Of a stretch of DNA of 33,793 bases, positions 1 to 7,309 are shown piece after piece. The notes under the pieces are model-generated. The model did no database searches and was not told the origin of the DNA. It saw nothing but the letters and a program-made list of their open reading frames with translations. Numbering within the stretch: the stretch's first letter is position 1; each line of letters opens with the position of its first letter. A program made the position numbers and the translations under genes. Source of the stretch: Planctomycetota bacterium (GTDB lineage: Bacteria > Planctomycetota > SZUA-567 > JAFGGJ01); assembly GCA_016930595.1 (NCBI GenBank), contig JAFGGJ010000055.1, forward strand, positions 1-33,793, given 5' to 3'.

Positions 1-185
1 CTGCCCGGGAGGGAGCCAACGGGGCAGTCGCCGACAAGCCAGACCGGAGAGCCCTCCACGTCCGTGCGCCTGAACCGAATACCTTCCTCGGCGGGAAGAA
101 CCCTTACGACGGCATCCACGTTATGGTGAACGCCCGGGCCTTTGAATTCGACCGGCGACGCCAGGGTCTTAATCTGAGCGTTCAA
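1..185 (-). CDS. lpxC: UDP-3-O-acyl-N-acetylglucosamine deacetylase, N-terminal fragment
   Basis: Reading leftward from a TTG at 185, the translation begins LNAQIKTLASPVEFKGPG and continues with VHHNV and GIRFRRTD. This matches the LpxC N-terminus (xTL..PV.F.G.GLHxG followed by GIxFxRTD). LpxC is the zinc-dependent enzyme of the first committed step of lipid A synthesis in the cytoplasm. Only about 61 codons are present before the window edge, so the zinc ligands, and any C-terminal FabZ fusion as seen in some PVC bacteria, cannot be assessed. The TTG is preferred because GAAAGG lies 5-10 bases before it. An in-frame ATG at 215 would add ten residues that do not look like LpxC. The gene follows ompH by 42 bases (12 from the ATG), so the two are probably cotranscribed. 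Confidence 0.8.
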   Translation of the reverse strand, partial: MNAQIKTLASPVEFKGPGVHHNVDAVVRVLPAEEGIRFRRTDVEGSPVWLVGDCPVGSLPG

Positions 186-227
186 GCGGCACCTTTCGGA
201 ACCATGAGGCGGCATAAGGGGGCCGTG

Positions 228-893
228 TCATTCGGCGGGGGCGTTTTCTTCGAGGTCTAGCTTGGCGGTTTCGTCGGGGACGAGTTCGATGTGGCGCTCA
301 TAGGCGGTATTGAGGAGCTGGAGTATCCATTCGGTGATATCGGTGGCGGCGGAGAAATAGAAAACGGGATTGGCGTTGAACTGCCGCATGAAGCTTTCGT
401 AGGTGTTGGCTTCTTCGGTGGGAGGCTGGTACTTGAGCACCAGGTCATAGTCCTTGCTCTTGGCATAGCGCCGGATGGCTTCATTGATTTCGGCCAGGAC
501 CTGCTTGGTGTAGACGAAGTTGAACTTGAGGCGCTTGACGACGAGATCGCGGTGTTCCTTGTCAAGCCTAGCCTTATCGTAGTTCCAGCGCTGGATATCG
601 GTAATAAGGCCTGGGTCGTCCTTGGGGCGCGTATCCATGCGGAGTTTTTCCTGGCGTTCGGCGAGTTCCTGGCCTCGGCGCATGATATCGGTGGCGGGGG
701 CGTCGAACTTCTCGCCCATCTTCTTGTTGATATCGGCGGTCTTCTTGTATTCCTCGAAGACCCTGGCGAAGTTGACGACGCCGATACGGAGGGCGGGTTT
801 TTCGTCTTCCGCAGCGCGCAGACCGCGCGGCAGTGCAAGAACCGGAAGCATGAGCAGGAAGAGTAAGCGCTTTCTGTGTACGCCGAAGAACAT
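228..893 (-). CDS. OmpH/Skp-like periplasmic chaperone
   Basis: This 221-residue protein begins with a basic stretch and a hydrophobic segment (about residues 10-28, ending near LRAAED), a signal peptide. Then comes IGVVNFARVFEEYKKT, the typical start of Skp/OmpH proteins, which escort outer-membrane proteins through the periplasm. Residues about 40-150 are charged and helical, as in the Skp coiled-coil tentacles. The C-terminal part (NPVFYFS, TDITEWILQLLNTAYE) resembles the version found in Planctomycetes-type genomes more than E. coli Skp. The ATG at 893 has AAGGAG at good spacing. A promoter lies about 35-65 bases upstream and lpxC follows. The classical neighbours bamA and lpxD are not next to it here. 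The family call is good; the chaperone role is inferred. Confidence 0.8.
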   Translation of the reverse strand: MFFGVHRKRLLFLLMLPVLALPRGLRAAEDEKPALRIGVVNFARVFEEYKKTADINKKMGEKFDAPATDIMRRGQELAERQEKLRMDTRPKDDPGLITDIQRWNYDKARLDKEHRDLVVKRLKFNFVYTKQVLAEINEAIRRYAKSKDYDLVLKYQPPTEEANTYESFMRQFNANPVFYFSAATDITEWILQLLNTAYERHIELVPDETAKLDLEENAPAE

Positions 894-928
894 GACATCT
901 CCTTTCGCAGGATAACTCCCCCCGGAGG

Positions 929-957
929 ATTATAACACGCACAAAGCCCCAGTACAA
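929..957 (-). promoter_or_regulatory. promoter of ompH-lpxC
   Basis: On the minus strand there is a perfect -10 TATAAT (929-934) and a TTGTAC -35 (952-957), separated by 17 bases. The predicted start lies about 30 bases before the ompH ATG. The -35 matches consensus only in TTG. Confidence 0.6.
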
Positions 958-992
958 CGGCCACGGCAATACGCCCGGGCAGCGAAAAGCCG

Positions 993-1019
993 TTCGCAGC
1001 GGCGGCCCCCCACTATAAT
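993..1019 (+). promoter_or_regulatory. promoter of the MEMO-family gene
   Basis: There is a perfect -10 TATAAT at 1014-1019. The best -35 candidate is TTCGCA at 993-998 with a short 15-base spacer, so the -35 is uncertain. The transcript would have a leader of about 40 bases. Confidence 0.5.
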
Positions 1020-1067
1020 GGGACGCAGCAGAAGCGCGTTTCACTGTGAAAAAGGGAAGGAAACAAT

Positions 1068-1952
1068 ATGACGGGCATGCTATTGAGAAAACCGTTCCGG
1101 GCCGGGTCGTTCTACCCGCGCACGGCTTCGGAGGTGGAAAAAGCACTCGACGAGATGGCAAAAGCCGCCCCGAAACCCGCGCCCGGAATATCGCGTGCGG
1201 CGGCGGCGATAGCGCCTCACGCGGGATGGACGTTTTCCGGGCCGACGGCGTACACGGCGGCCAGGACGCTGCTGACGTATTCAGAACCCAGGACGATAGT
1301 CGTCTTCGGCGCGGTGCACAACTGGAGCGTGCGGCTTCCCACGATAACCGAGGCCGACGCGTGGCTGACGCCGCTGGGACCTCTGCCCGTCGACACGGAA
1401 CTCAGGGACACGCTGCTCGGTGCGGGGCTCCCCGTGGAAGCGGATGAGCACGCCCACAACGGGGAACATTCGATAGAAGTGCTGCTGCCCATGGTACAGG
1501 CGCTGTCGGGGGCGGTGAAAGTGCTGCCCATAGCCATGCCGCCGGTACGGGAGAGCATCGAAGTGGGACGGGCGCTGGCCGGGGCGGGCACGGAAGAAGG
1601 GGACGTTGTAGTGCTCGCCAGCACCGACCTTACGCATTACGGGGCGGACTACTACGGGTGGGCGCCCATGGGCGCCGGACCCGAAGCGCTGAAATGGGTC
1701 CGCGAGGAAAACGACGCCGCCGTGATACAGGCGATGCTGGACATGGATGAAGAAAGAGTGATGGAAAGGGCGCGTGAAGACCGTTCAGCCTGCGGAGCCG
1801 GGGCGGCGGCGGCGGCAATAGCGTTTGCAAAAGGAACGGGGGCGACGGCCGGACGGCTGCTGGACTACACGACGAGCTATGACGTCAGACCGGACGGTGA
1901 ACCGTCGGACTTCGTCGGATACGCCGCAGTCGTGCTGGGCACAACGATCTGA
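1068..1952 (+). CDS. AmmeMemoRadiSam system protein B (MEMO1 family)
   Basis: The 294-residue protein opens with RKPFRAGSFYP, a hallmark of the MEMO family (PF01875). It also contains the family's conserved blocks: PHAGWTFSGPTA, HNGEHSIEVLLP, STDLTHYG and CGAGAAAAAI. Bacterial and archaeal members are usually encoded or fused with an AMMECR1 protein and a radical SAM enzyme. The His, Asp and Cys residues form a pocket related to class III dioxygenases, and the reaction is not settled. Neither partner gene is next to this copy. The ATG at 1068 has GGAAGG just upstream. The gene converges on the MoaD-NIL gene with only 12 bases between stop codons. No signal peptide is seen, so it is cytoplasmic. 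Confidence 0.9.
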   Translation: MTGMLLRKPFRAGSFYPRTASEVEKALDEMAKAAPKPAPGISRAAAAIAPHAGWTFSGPTAYTAARTLLTYSEPRTIVVFGAVHNWSVRLPTITEADAWLTPLGPLPVDTELRDTLLGAGLPVEADEHAHNGEHSIEVLLPMVQALSGAVKVLPIAMPPVRESIEVGRALAGAGTEEGDVVVLASTDLTHYGADYYGWAPMGAGPEALKWVREENDAAVIQAMLDMDEERVMERAREDRSACGAGAAAAAIAFAKGTGATAGRLLDYTTSYDVRPDGEPSDFVGYAAVVLGTTI

Positions 1953-1964
1953 AGCGACAGTGGG

Positions 1965-2456
1965 TCAATCTGCCCTGGCGGCGGGGTCTTCTATCTGGAC
2001 ACCGTTGCGCCGGAACCACTCGATGACGGTATCGACTTCGGACACGGGGCCTTCGAGTTCGATATGAGCGAACCCGCGGCGCGTGGTGATGCTGGCACCC
2101 TTGATGTTGACGACTACGCCGAACATCTTGCCGACGCTGTAGAGGAGCGGCTGACCGAGTTGGTCGCCCATGAAGGTAAGATAAAGTTCCTTGAGCACCC
2201 TGTCGCTGTCACGGTGGCGGACGTCGATAACAACCTTGTCTCCGTCCTTGAGCGGTGTGTTCAGATGGCGTCCGAAACGCACGTCTTCCCCGTTGATGAA
2301 GACAGCGGTAATGAGGCTGCCGTCCGCACCCTGCGACTGCGCTTCGCGGAACTCGGCATTTTCGCGGCGCAGCACAGCCAGGAGTTCGGCGACGCGCGAA
2401 GCGTCAACTTCGGCTTTCTGCACGTCACCAAGCCCGTTAAGCGTGACAGTGACCAA
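1965..2456 (-). CDS. MoaD/ThiS-like ubiquitin-fold domain fused to a NIL domain
   Basis: From a TTG at 2456 (GGAG seven bases upstream) this encodes 163 residues. Residues 1-80 look like a beta-grasp MoaD/ThiS domain: VTVTLNG at the start, VAELLAVLRREN, then INGEDVRF and NTPLKDGDKVVIDV. Residues about 90-160 look like a NIL domain (PF09383): LYLTFMGDQLGQPLLYSVG, VVVNIKGASI and GPVSEVDTVIEWFRRNGVQIE. NIL domains occur on MetN-type transporters and on ferredoxin-like proteins linked to sulfur amino acid metabolism. The Gly-Gly tail that MoaD and ThiS use as sulfur carriers is absent because the domain continues into NIL, so classic sulfur carriage is unlikely. Upstream codons to 2618 are open but lack family similarity and cover a terminator-like hairpin, so the long start was not used. 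Confidence 0.75.
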   Translation of the reverse strand: MVTVTLNGLGDVQKAEVDASRVAELLAVLRRENAEFREAQSQGADGSLITAVFINGEDVRFGRHLNTPLKDGDKVVIDVRHRDSDRVLKELYLTFMGDQLGQPLLYSVGKMFGVVVNIKGASITTRRGFAHIELEGPVSEVDTVIEWFRRNGVQIEDPAARAD

Positions 2457-2554
2457 GGTTGAACTCCATTTCCCGCATCCGGCAGCGACTGGGGCCCGGA
2501 CCTCGAGCCCGGCACAGCAGACCGCCCGGCCCGGCAAGGGGCGCGGCGGCATGC

Positions 2555-2566
2555 TGCACATGTGCA
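2555..2566. repeat. 12-bp perfect palindrome in the MoaD-NIL leader
   Basis: TGCACATGTGCA reads the same on both strands. It lies in the non-coding stretch between the terminator-like hairpin and the MoaD-NIL start. It could be a protein-binding site or part of RNA structure; nothing else supports either. Confidence 0.4.
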
Positions 2567-2577
2567 TGGCCCATAAT

Positions 2578-2623
2578 AAAAAAAGCGCTTCCCGGCCGAA
2601 GCCATCCTGCGCCGCCAAAGCGC
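2578..2623 (-). terminator. hairpin with U-tract: terminator or attenuator
   Basis: On the minus strand an outer stem GCGCTT/AAGCGC (2618-2623 with 2585-2590) encloses a very stable GGC-UUCG-GCC hairpin (2594-2603), and seven T residues follow (2584-2578). It lies 163 bases beyond the sugar isomerase stop, so it may simply end that transcript. It also lies between a good promoter (2628-2655) and the MoaD-NIL start, so it could attenuate that gene. The rest of the 329-base non-coding stretch 2457-2785 shows no gene. Confidence 0.65.
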
Positions 2624-2627
2624 CTCC

Positions 2628-2655
2628 AGTTTACCACAATAAGAACTCGTGTCAA
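2628..2655 (-). promoter_or_regulatory. promoter upstream of the MoaD-NIL leader
   Basis: A perfect -35 TTGACA (2650-2655) is followed after 16 bases by TAAACT (2628-2633) on the minus strand. The start site would be near 2621. This leaves a leader of about 165 bases before the chosen TTG start and puts the U-tract hairpin at its very 5' end. Confidence 0.55.
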
Positions 2656-2785
2656 GGCCCCACCCCCCGCCGGGCTGCCGGCACAGCCTTCCTAAAACAC
2701 GCCGGACGGACCGCGGGACACGCCGAAGAAAAACTCCGGTGCGACGAAGTATCCGGCCGGGCGGAACCGGCGCGGCGGAAAGCCG

Positions 2786-3661
2786 TCAGGCGCCGTCGCC
2801 GGGAGCGGCGTTATCCACGCCGGCGTCTTCCTTCACGGCCACGGCGTCGGCGATATAGCCCTTGAACACATTCGCGTATGATGAAAGTATCGCGTCCGGA
2901 TCGCCGCCTTTGATGACTTCGACGGACAGGTAACCGTTGAAGCCGTTGCGCGCAAGTAGCCTGACGGCATCGGCGCTGGGGACTACCCCGGTACCCGGTT
3001 GCGCCCACACCATTTCAGTGCGGTCGTCGCTGTAGGTCATGTCGTGAACGTGGCAGTGGCGGACATAGGGAGCGATGTTGTCGAAGGACTCCTCGACGTC
3101 CTCGAGGTGCCGCAGCGGGTGGAGGAAATCCCACAGGACCCCGGCGTAATCGCTGTAGAGCTGGCGCATGACCTCGCGCACGTACTGCGTATGGCTGAAG
3201 GAATCGTGGGTTTCGAGCAGGATGTGAACGCGTTTTTCTTCGGCGGCTTCGAGCGCGTCGCTGAGCGAATCGGCCACCCAGTCAACGGCGCCGGCGGGTT
3301 CGACGCCGTCCGGTATCTGGCCCCCGAACACCCTGACGCGTCCGCAGCCGATACTGTGCGCCATGTTGATATAGGCGAGAAGGTCAGCGACCTGTTTTTC
3401 CCTTTCGGAAGATTCCTTGAAAGCAAAGCTGCAGCTCGTGGCCACGGCACAGATTTCTATGCCGGCTTCACGGAACCTGAGGCTGGCCGCCTTGAGCGCT
3501 TCTTCCGGCGTATCTTTTTCGATGCCGTGAGCCTGCCCCGATTCGACCCTTATTTCAACCCCCTGGTAACCATACTTGTGGGCCGCCCCGATAATCTCGT
3601 CAACGGGCCATTCGGGTGTGACCCACGTCATGAACGCCAGCTTTATGTTCGCGTCGGACAT
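2786..3661 (-). CDS. sugar phosphate isomerase/epimerase (TIM barrel, AP endonuclease 2 family)
   Basis: This 291-residue protein begins MSDANIKLAFMTWVTPEW and follows the xylose-isomerase-like TIM-barrel pattern (PF01261). Features include an early YQGVEIRVESG strand, ETHDSF, WDFLHPLRH, a metal-type HCHVHDM, and a late SVEVIKGGDP carrying the acidic ligand. These enzymes interconvert keto and aldo sugars or cyclitols with a divalent metal; the substrate cannot be read here. The ATG at 3661 has GGAG eight bases before it. The frame stays open far upstream but runs over the divergent gene, so the long version is not credible. There is no signal peptide, so it is cytoplasmic. It is divergent from the Wzi-like gene across a 207-base intergenic region. 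Confidence 0.85.
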   Translation of the reverse strand: MSDANIKLAFMTWVTPEWPVDEIIGAAHKYGYQGVEIRVESGQAHGIEKDTPEEALKAASLRFREAGIEICAVATSCSFAFKESSEREKQVADLLAYINMAHSIGCGRVRVFGGQIPDGVEPAGAVDWVADSLSDALEAAEEKRVHILLETHDSFSHTQYVREVMRQLYSDYAGVLWDFLHPLRHLEDVEESFDNIAPYVRHCHVHDMTYSDDRTEMVWAQPGTGVVPSADAVRLLARNGFNGYLSVEVIKGGDPDAILSSYANVFKGYIADAVAVKEDAGVDNAAPGDGA

Positions 3662-3674
3662 TACACCATCTCCT

Positions 3675-3680
3675 AGTATA
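3675..3680 (-). promoter_or_regulatory. -10 box for the sugar isomerase gene
   Basis: TATACT on the minus strand sits 13 bases upstream of the ATG, which would make a very short leader overlapping the ribosome-binding site. No convincing -35 is seen at normal spacing. An imperfect dyad (GGTC...GACC, 3694-3708) lies where the -35 should be. The rest of 3662-3868 is AT-richer promoter DNA with no gene. Confidence 0.35.
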
Positions 3681-3804
3681 ACCAAATAAACGAGGTCGAA
3701 TCGAGACCATACGGCCGACAAGGCCGCCATTAGAATAGTGCGTTCAAGCATCATTTCCAGCAAATAGTGCAACTTTTTATGGAAAGGGCGTCTGCGTCGG
3801 ATGC

Positions 3805-3831
3805 TTGACTGGGCCGCCGCAAGCATATAAC
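3805..3831 (+). promoter_or_regulatory. promoter of the Wzi-like gene
   Basis: TTGACT (3805-3810) and TATAAC (3826-3831) are separated by 15 bases, giving a start about 30 bases before the ATG. The spacer is shorter than optimal. Confidence 0.5.
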
Positions 3832-3868
3832 ATGGCCGTACGGGCTGCGCCTGTGACCGACGTGCGCA

Positions 3869-5248
3869 ATGGCCAAGGGAACCCTGCTCTTGAGAAACAC
3901 CGTTCTGGTTCTGGTTGTCCTGGCAGCGGGCTGCGCCCTGCAGCCTGCAGACGAAGCGGTGTATTTCCACGATGCCGAAGCGGTCAGGCAGGAAGCAATA
4001 ACGGACGGCACAAACGCAGCGGCGAACCTGTCGGATTACCCGCTGGCGACGCCGGGCGCGGCGCCGGGCGAGCCGGTTTTGCCGTTCATCTACCTGGACC
4101 ACGATCTGAGGACGGATGCCGCGTGGCAGCACGGCAGCTACCGCCCATCCAACGAAATGGGCCGTGAGTACGGGGAAGGCTTTTCCGCGAGGCTTTCCAT
4201 GCGGGCGGCGTGGAGGCCGTACCCGTGGCTCTACATGAGCGTGGCGCCGGAATGGTATTACGGCGACAACCTCGACAACAACGAGCCCGACGCCGAAACG
4301 GTGTTCCACGAAGCGCTCATAAGGGCCGCGGCCGGAAACATGTGGATCGAAGCGGGCCGGTTCCCGATGTGGTGGGGCCCGGGGAGGCACGGCTCGCTGC
4401 TGCTTTCGGACAACTACCGCCCGCGCGACACGATAAGGATATCCAACCCGCGTCCCGTAATCCCGAAGGGCCTGTTTTCGCTGCTGGGACCGTGCCGGCT
4501 CAGCATGTTCGTAAGCGACCTGAACAACGGGGAAGAAGCGGCTGGCAGGTACCTTGGAGGAATGCGCGCTGCGTTCAAGCCGACGCCGCGCTCGGAATTC
4601 GCCCTTTCGCGCACGTTCGTCTTCCCCGCAACGGCGACGGACGCCGACCTGTCCGCACTGTGTGACGCCGTGTTTTTCGCCGAAGACGCCGGCGGCATCG
4701 CGACGGCGGACCAGAAGATCGCCATCGAATACCGCTACGACTTCCCCGGCGCGGTTCCCTTGAGCGTATACGGGCAGATCGCGACGGACGACGAGGCCGG
4801 CAACCGGCCGGCCCAGCTCGCCCTGCTCGCCGGCGCCGCCGCATACATGCCGTGGGGAAAAGACCGCCTGCGGTTCACGGCCGAATGGACGGACACTGGC
4901 CTGAACGGCCACGGCGCCGACTGGTACGCCCCACGGTACCACGTTGACGGAAACTGCATCGGGCACCACGCCGGCAGCGATTCGACGGACTTCTACTTCG
5001 AACTCGCTTGGGTGGACGTCTGTGGAACGGAACGCTTAAGGTTCTACGTGGACAGGGAGGCGCACGGAGCCAGCCTGCCGGTGACCGAGCTGCTGGTGGA
5101 AAAAGGCATTGAAATAACGCTGGATAAGGCCGCGCCGTGGAACATCCGCCTGAGGCTGGCCGGGCAGGAATACATGAATGCGGGGGGTACGGCAGGTGCC
5201 GAAGAAAAAGCCACGCTGTTCTCCATCGCCGTATCACGGGTCCTCTGA
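3869..5248 (+). CDS. Wzi-like capsule assembly outer-membrane protein, lipoprotein form
   Basis: The 459-residue product starts with a short basic n-region, a hydrophobic stretch and LAAGC, a lipoprotein-type signal with Cys near residue 22. The mature part alternates aromatic and polar residues like an outer-membrane beta barrel. It contains AGRFPMWWGPGRHGSLLLSD followed by NYRP, which closely matches the signature of Wzi (PF14052), the lectin-like barrel that anchors capsule polysaccharide on the surface. No other capsule genes are present, so the ligand is unknown and the barrel may serve another exopolysaccharide. A strong ribosome-binding site is not visible before the ATG. The DUF1232 gene follows after 4 bases. 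Confidence 0.7.
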   Translation: MAKGTLLLRNTVLVLVVLAAGCALQPADEAVYFHDAEAVRQEAITDGTNAAANLSDYPLATPGAAPGEPVLPFIYLDHDLRTDAAWQHGSYRPSNEMGREYGEGFSARLSMRAAWRPYPWLYMSVAPEWYYGDNLDNNEPDAETVFHEALIRAAAGNMWIEAGRFPMWWGPGRHGSLLLSDNYRPRDTIRISNPRPVIPKGLFSLLGPCRLSMFVSDLNNGEEAAGRYLGGMRAAFKPTPRSEFALSRTFVFPATATDADLSALCDAVFFAEDAGGIATADQKIAIEYRYDFPGAVPLSVYGQIATDDEAGNRPAQLALLAGAAAYMPWGKDRLRFTAEWTDTGLNGHGADWYAPRYHVDGNCIGHHAGSDSTDFYFELAWVDVCGTERLRFYVDREAHGASLPVTELLVEKGIEITLDKAAPWNIRLRLAGQEYMNAGGTAGAEEKATLFSIAVSRVL

Positions 5249-5252
5249 AGAT

Positions 5253-5666
5253 ATGGCGGACGCCTTGACGCCGATACGGAAGAAGCTTGCGGAACTGAAA
5301 CACCTTGTGAACGCGCTCGCCGTCGCCATGGCCGACAAGCGGACTCCCCTGGCCGCCCGTATTGCCGGATTCCTGACCTTGGCCTACGCCGCCAGCCCCG
5401 TGGACCTTATACCCGATTTCATACCCGTACTGGGATACCTGGACGACCTTGTCATCATACCCCTGGGGGTGTGGCTGACGATAAGGCTCATTCCAGGCGA
5501 AGTCTGGAAAGACGCCAAGCTCCGGGCGGCTACTGGAGCAACGGGAGCAACGGGAACGGGCCGGCTGGGAGCGGCGATGGTCCTTATCATATGGACCGCG
5601 TTGGCAGCGGGTCTGGCGGCAACGGCGTTCTTTGCGTTCAGGGGCCGGCCGGACCCGCTCCGATAG
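5253..5666 (+). CDS. DUF1232 (YkvA-type) small membrane protein
   Basis: This encodes 137 residues from the ATG at 5253, just downstream of the Wzi-like stop. Residues about 50-75 carry the DUF1232 signature SPVDLIPDFIPVLGYLDDLV (PF06803), found in small proteins of unknown function. The signature region is hydrophobic and may itself be membrane-associated. A collagen-like GATGATGTG stretch, encoded by a short tandem repeat near 5530, links it to a C-terminal transmembrane helix (about residues 106-128) and a basic tail. The 3' end overlaps the convergent racemase-like gene by 29 bases. Translation is probably coupled to the gene upstream. Confidence 0.8.
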   Translation: MADALTPIRKKLAELKHLVNALAVAMADKRTPLAARIAGFLTLAYAASPVDLIPDFIPVLGYLDDLVIIPLGVWLTIRLIPGEVWKDAKLRAATGATGATGTGRLGAAMVLIIWTALAAGLAATAFFAFRGRPDPLR

Positions 5667-6345
5667 CCGCATGAACGGCGGCCCGGGCCAGCAGGCGGGT
5701 CGAATCCAGGACCGGCAGAGGAGAGTTGTCTTCGGTTATTACAAGGGGTATTTCGGTACAGCCCAGCACGACCGCTTCGCACCCCCTGCTCTGCATTTCC
5801 CCGATAACATCGACAAAATACCTGATCGAAACCGGGCGGAAATCACCGTTCACCAACTCTTCGAAGATTATGCGGTTAATTTCCAGGCGCTGAACATCGC
5901 CGGGAACCAGGGAATCGATCCCCCGAACGGCAAGTTTATCCGGGTAGACGGGCCCTTCCATCAGGTACCTTGTGCCCGTAACCCCCACCCTGCGGAAGCC
6001 CCTGCGGGCGGCTTCTGCAGCCACTACTTCGGCGATGTGCAGCCATGGGAGCGAAACGGCCGCCGCCGCCAGGTCGAAAGCCTGGTGAATGGTGTTATCG
6101 GGGCATACCAGAATCTCCGCCCCCGCATCGGCCAGCAGCGCCGCGCTCGAAGCCATCATCCTGCCGACCGCGTCCCAGTCGCCGGCTTCGATATGCGCCA
6201 TGTATTCGCTGAAAGGAGGAGCGTGCATGGTTATTTCAGGATGAACGTAGCGACCGAGCAGCCGGGCGCTTTCGTGGACCAGCGTCCTGAAACACAACGC
6301 CGCTCCTTCGGCGCTGCACGCCACGATTCCCACGTGCCTGAACAT
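5638..6345 (-). CDS. aspartate/glutamate racemase-like protein
   Basis: From the ATG at 6345 (GGAG seven bases before it) this encodes 235 residues starting MFRHVGIVACSAEGAALC. The fold family is the PLP-independent Asp/Glu/hydantoin racemases (PF01177), which use two facing cysteines. The second one is clear in VVLGCTEIPL near residue 195. The first motif reads VCPDNTIHQAF: the residue directly before Asn-Thr is Asp instead of Cys, with a Cys three positions before Asn. It may therefore be a racemase variant or a related lyase/isomerase. It is divergently arranged with the IclR regulator, a common layout for a regulated catabolic gene. It is cytoplasmic. Confidence 0.75.
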   Translation of the reverse strand: MFRHVGIVACSAEGAALCFRTLVHESARLLGRYVHPEITMHAPPFSEYMAHIEAGDWDAVGRMMASSAALLADAGAEILVCPDNTIHQAFDLAAAAVSLPWLHIAEVVAAEAARRGFRRVGVTGTRYLMEGPVYPDKLAVRGIDSLVPGDVQRLEINRIIFEELVNGDFRPVSIRYFVDVIGEMQSRGCEAVVLGCTEIPLVITEDNSPLPVLDSTRLLARAAVHAAIGAGPAGP

Positions 6346-6372
6346 GAATGTCTCCGGATGAGGAATATGAAA

Positions 6373-6399
6373 AGTATAACGGGCATCGTCGTACTGCAA
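6373..6399 (-). promoter_or_regulatory. promoter of the racemase-like gene
   Basis: On the minus strand a -10 TATACT (6373-6378) lies about 28 bases before the ATG. The best -35 is TTGCAG (6394-6399) with a 15-base spacer, so the -10 is more secure than the -35. Confidence 0.45.
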
Positions 6400-6465
6400 C
6401 CTCGATACCGTCGGCTGCGAAGAAACCCGCTCCTTGCCTGCGGACCGGCCTGCTGAAAAAAGATC

Positions 6466-6494
6466 TTGACGGCGAACGGGAGCAACGCTACTAT
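6466..6494 (+). promoter_or_regulatory. promoter of the iclR-sulfatase operon
   Basis: TTGACG (6466-6471) and TACTAT (6489-6494) are spaced by exactly 17 bases. The start site would fall near 6501, immediately before the GGAG ribosome-binding site, so the leader is only about 12 bases. Confidence 0.6.
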
Positions 6495-6512
6495 TATCAT
6501 TGGAGATATGAT

Positions 6513-7286
6513 ATGACCGCCAGTGATAATTCGTCCAAGCCGGGACGGGCAAATGTGCCGGCGTTGCGGCGCGGCATGGAACTGCTGGAATTCATCTCCC
6601 GGAACCCGCACGGTGTCGAGCTGGCGGACATGCGTGAATCATGCGGCATTCCCATAGCGTCACTCACGCGGCTGCTCAGCGAACTGGCTTCGTGCGGTTA
6701 CGTCATGAAGAGCGGCCGCGGGATATACCACCTGACGTCCAGGGCGTTCCAGGTGGGCACGAGAGGCATGGGAATGGAAGCGCTCCTGGCGGCGGCCAGG
6801 CCGGTCCTGATGCGGCTCGCGGCGGAATCCGAAGAAACCGCCGAACTGGTCACGCTCGACGGCCCCGCCCTGCTCTGGCTGGACTGCGTGGACAGCCCTC
6901 GTTCGATCAGGCTGTCGGCCAGAAGGGGATGGCGGACACTGGGGGTTCAGTTCCACGGCAACGGACGTGCGATACTGTCGGTCCTGCCCGATGAGCTCGT
7001 CAGGGAGGTCCTGCGCCAGCAGGAAGAAGCATCCGAACTGACGGCGGACGTGCGGAAAGCGCTGGACGACGCAAGGACCGCCGGATACGCGTTTGATGAA
7101 GGTCTCCGCCGGCCGGAAGTGACTCGTGTGGCGTCGCCGCTGCCGTCCGGAAGCTGGATTTCGCCGCTGGCTGTAGGCGTAGCCGGGCCGAGGTTCAGGA
7201 TAGAGGCGGGCAGCATCGGGAGGATGGGGCAGATGTGCATCCGGGCATCGAAGGAGCTTGCCGGAGCACTGGGTACGGACACGTGA
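6513..7286 (+). CDS. IclR-family transcriptional regulator
   Basis: This encodes 257 residues from the ATG at 6513 (GGAG seven bases upstream). The N-terminal part (about 12-75) is a winged helix of IclR type: VPALRRGMELLEFIS, then IPIASLTRLLSELASCGYV and GIYHLTSRAFQVG. The remainder is the effector-binding domain, with SEETAELVTLDGPALLWLDC and later AGYAFDEGLRRPEVTRVASP, near the positions used by IclR proteins to sense small catabolic acids. An earlier ATG at 6348 is rejected because it lies over the promoter. IclR proteins normally control adjacent catabolic genes, so the downstream sulfatase operon and/or the divergent racemase-like gene are its likely targets. Confidence 0.9.
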   Translation: MTASDNSSKPGRANVPALRRGMELLEFISRNPHGVELADMRESCGIPIASLTRLLSELASCGYVMKSGRGIYHLTSRAFQVGTRGMGMEALLAAARPVLMRLAAESEETAELVTLDGPALLWLDCVDSPRSIRLSARRGWRTLGVQFHGNGRAILSVLPDELVREVLRQQEEASELTADVRKALDDARTAGYAFDEGLRRPEVTRVASPLPSGSWISPLAVGVAGPRFRIEAGSIGRMGQMCIRASKELAGALGTDT

Positions 7287-7309
7287 TACCGGGATGAAAG
7301 GAGGGCGCC

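Noticed and set aside
2457..2618. Possible 54-residue N-terminal extension of the MoaD-NIL protein from a TTG at 2618 with GGAGG before it.
   Set aside because: It has no family similarity and covers a hairpin with a U-tract, and the Shine-Dalgarno-like GGAGG would lie at the predicted transcription start.
3662..4969. Upstream extension of the sugar isomerase frame.
   Set aside because: It runs antisense over the Wzi-like gene. The isomerase family starts at the ATG at 3661, which has its own ribosome-binding site.
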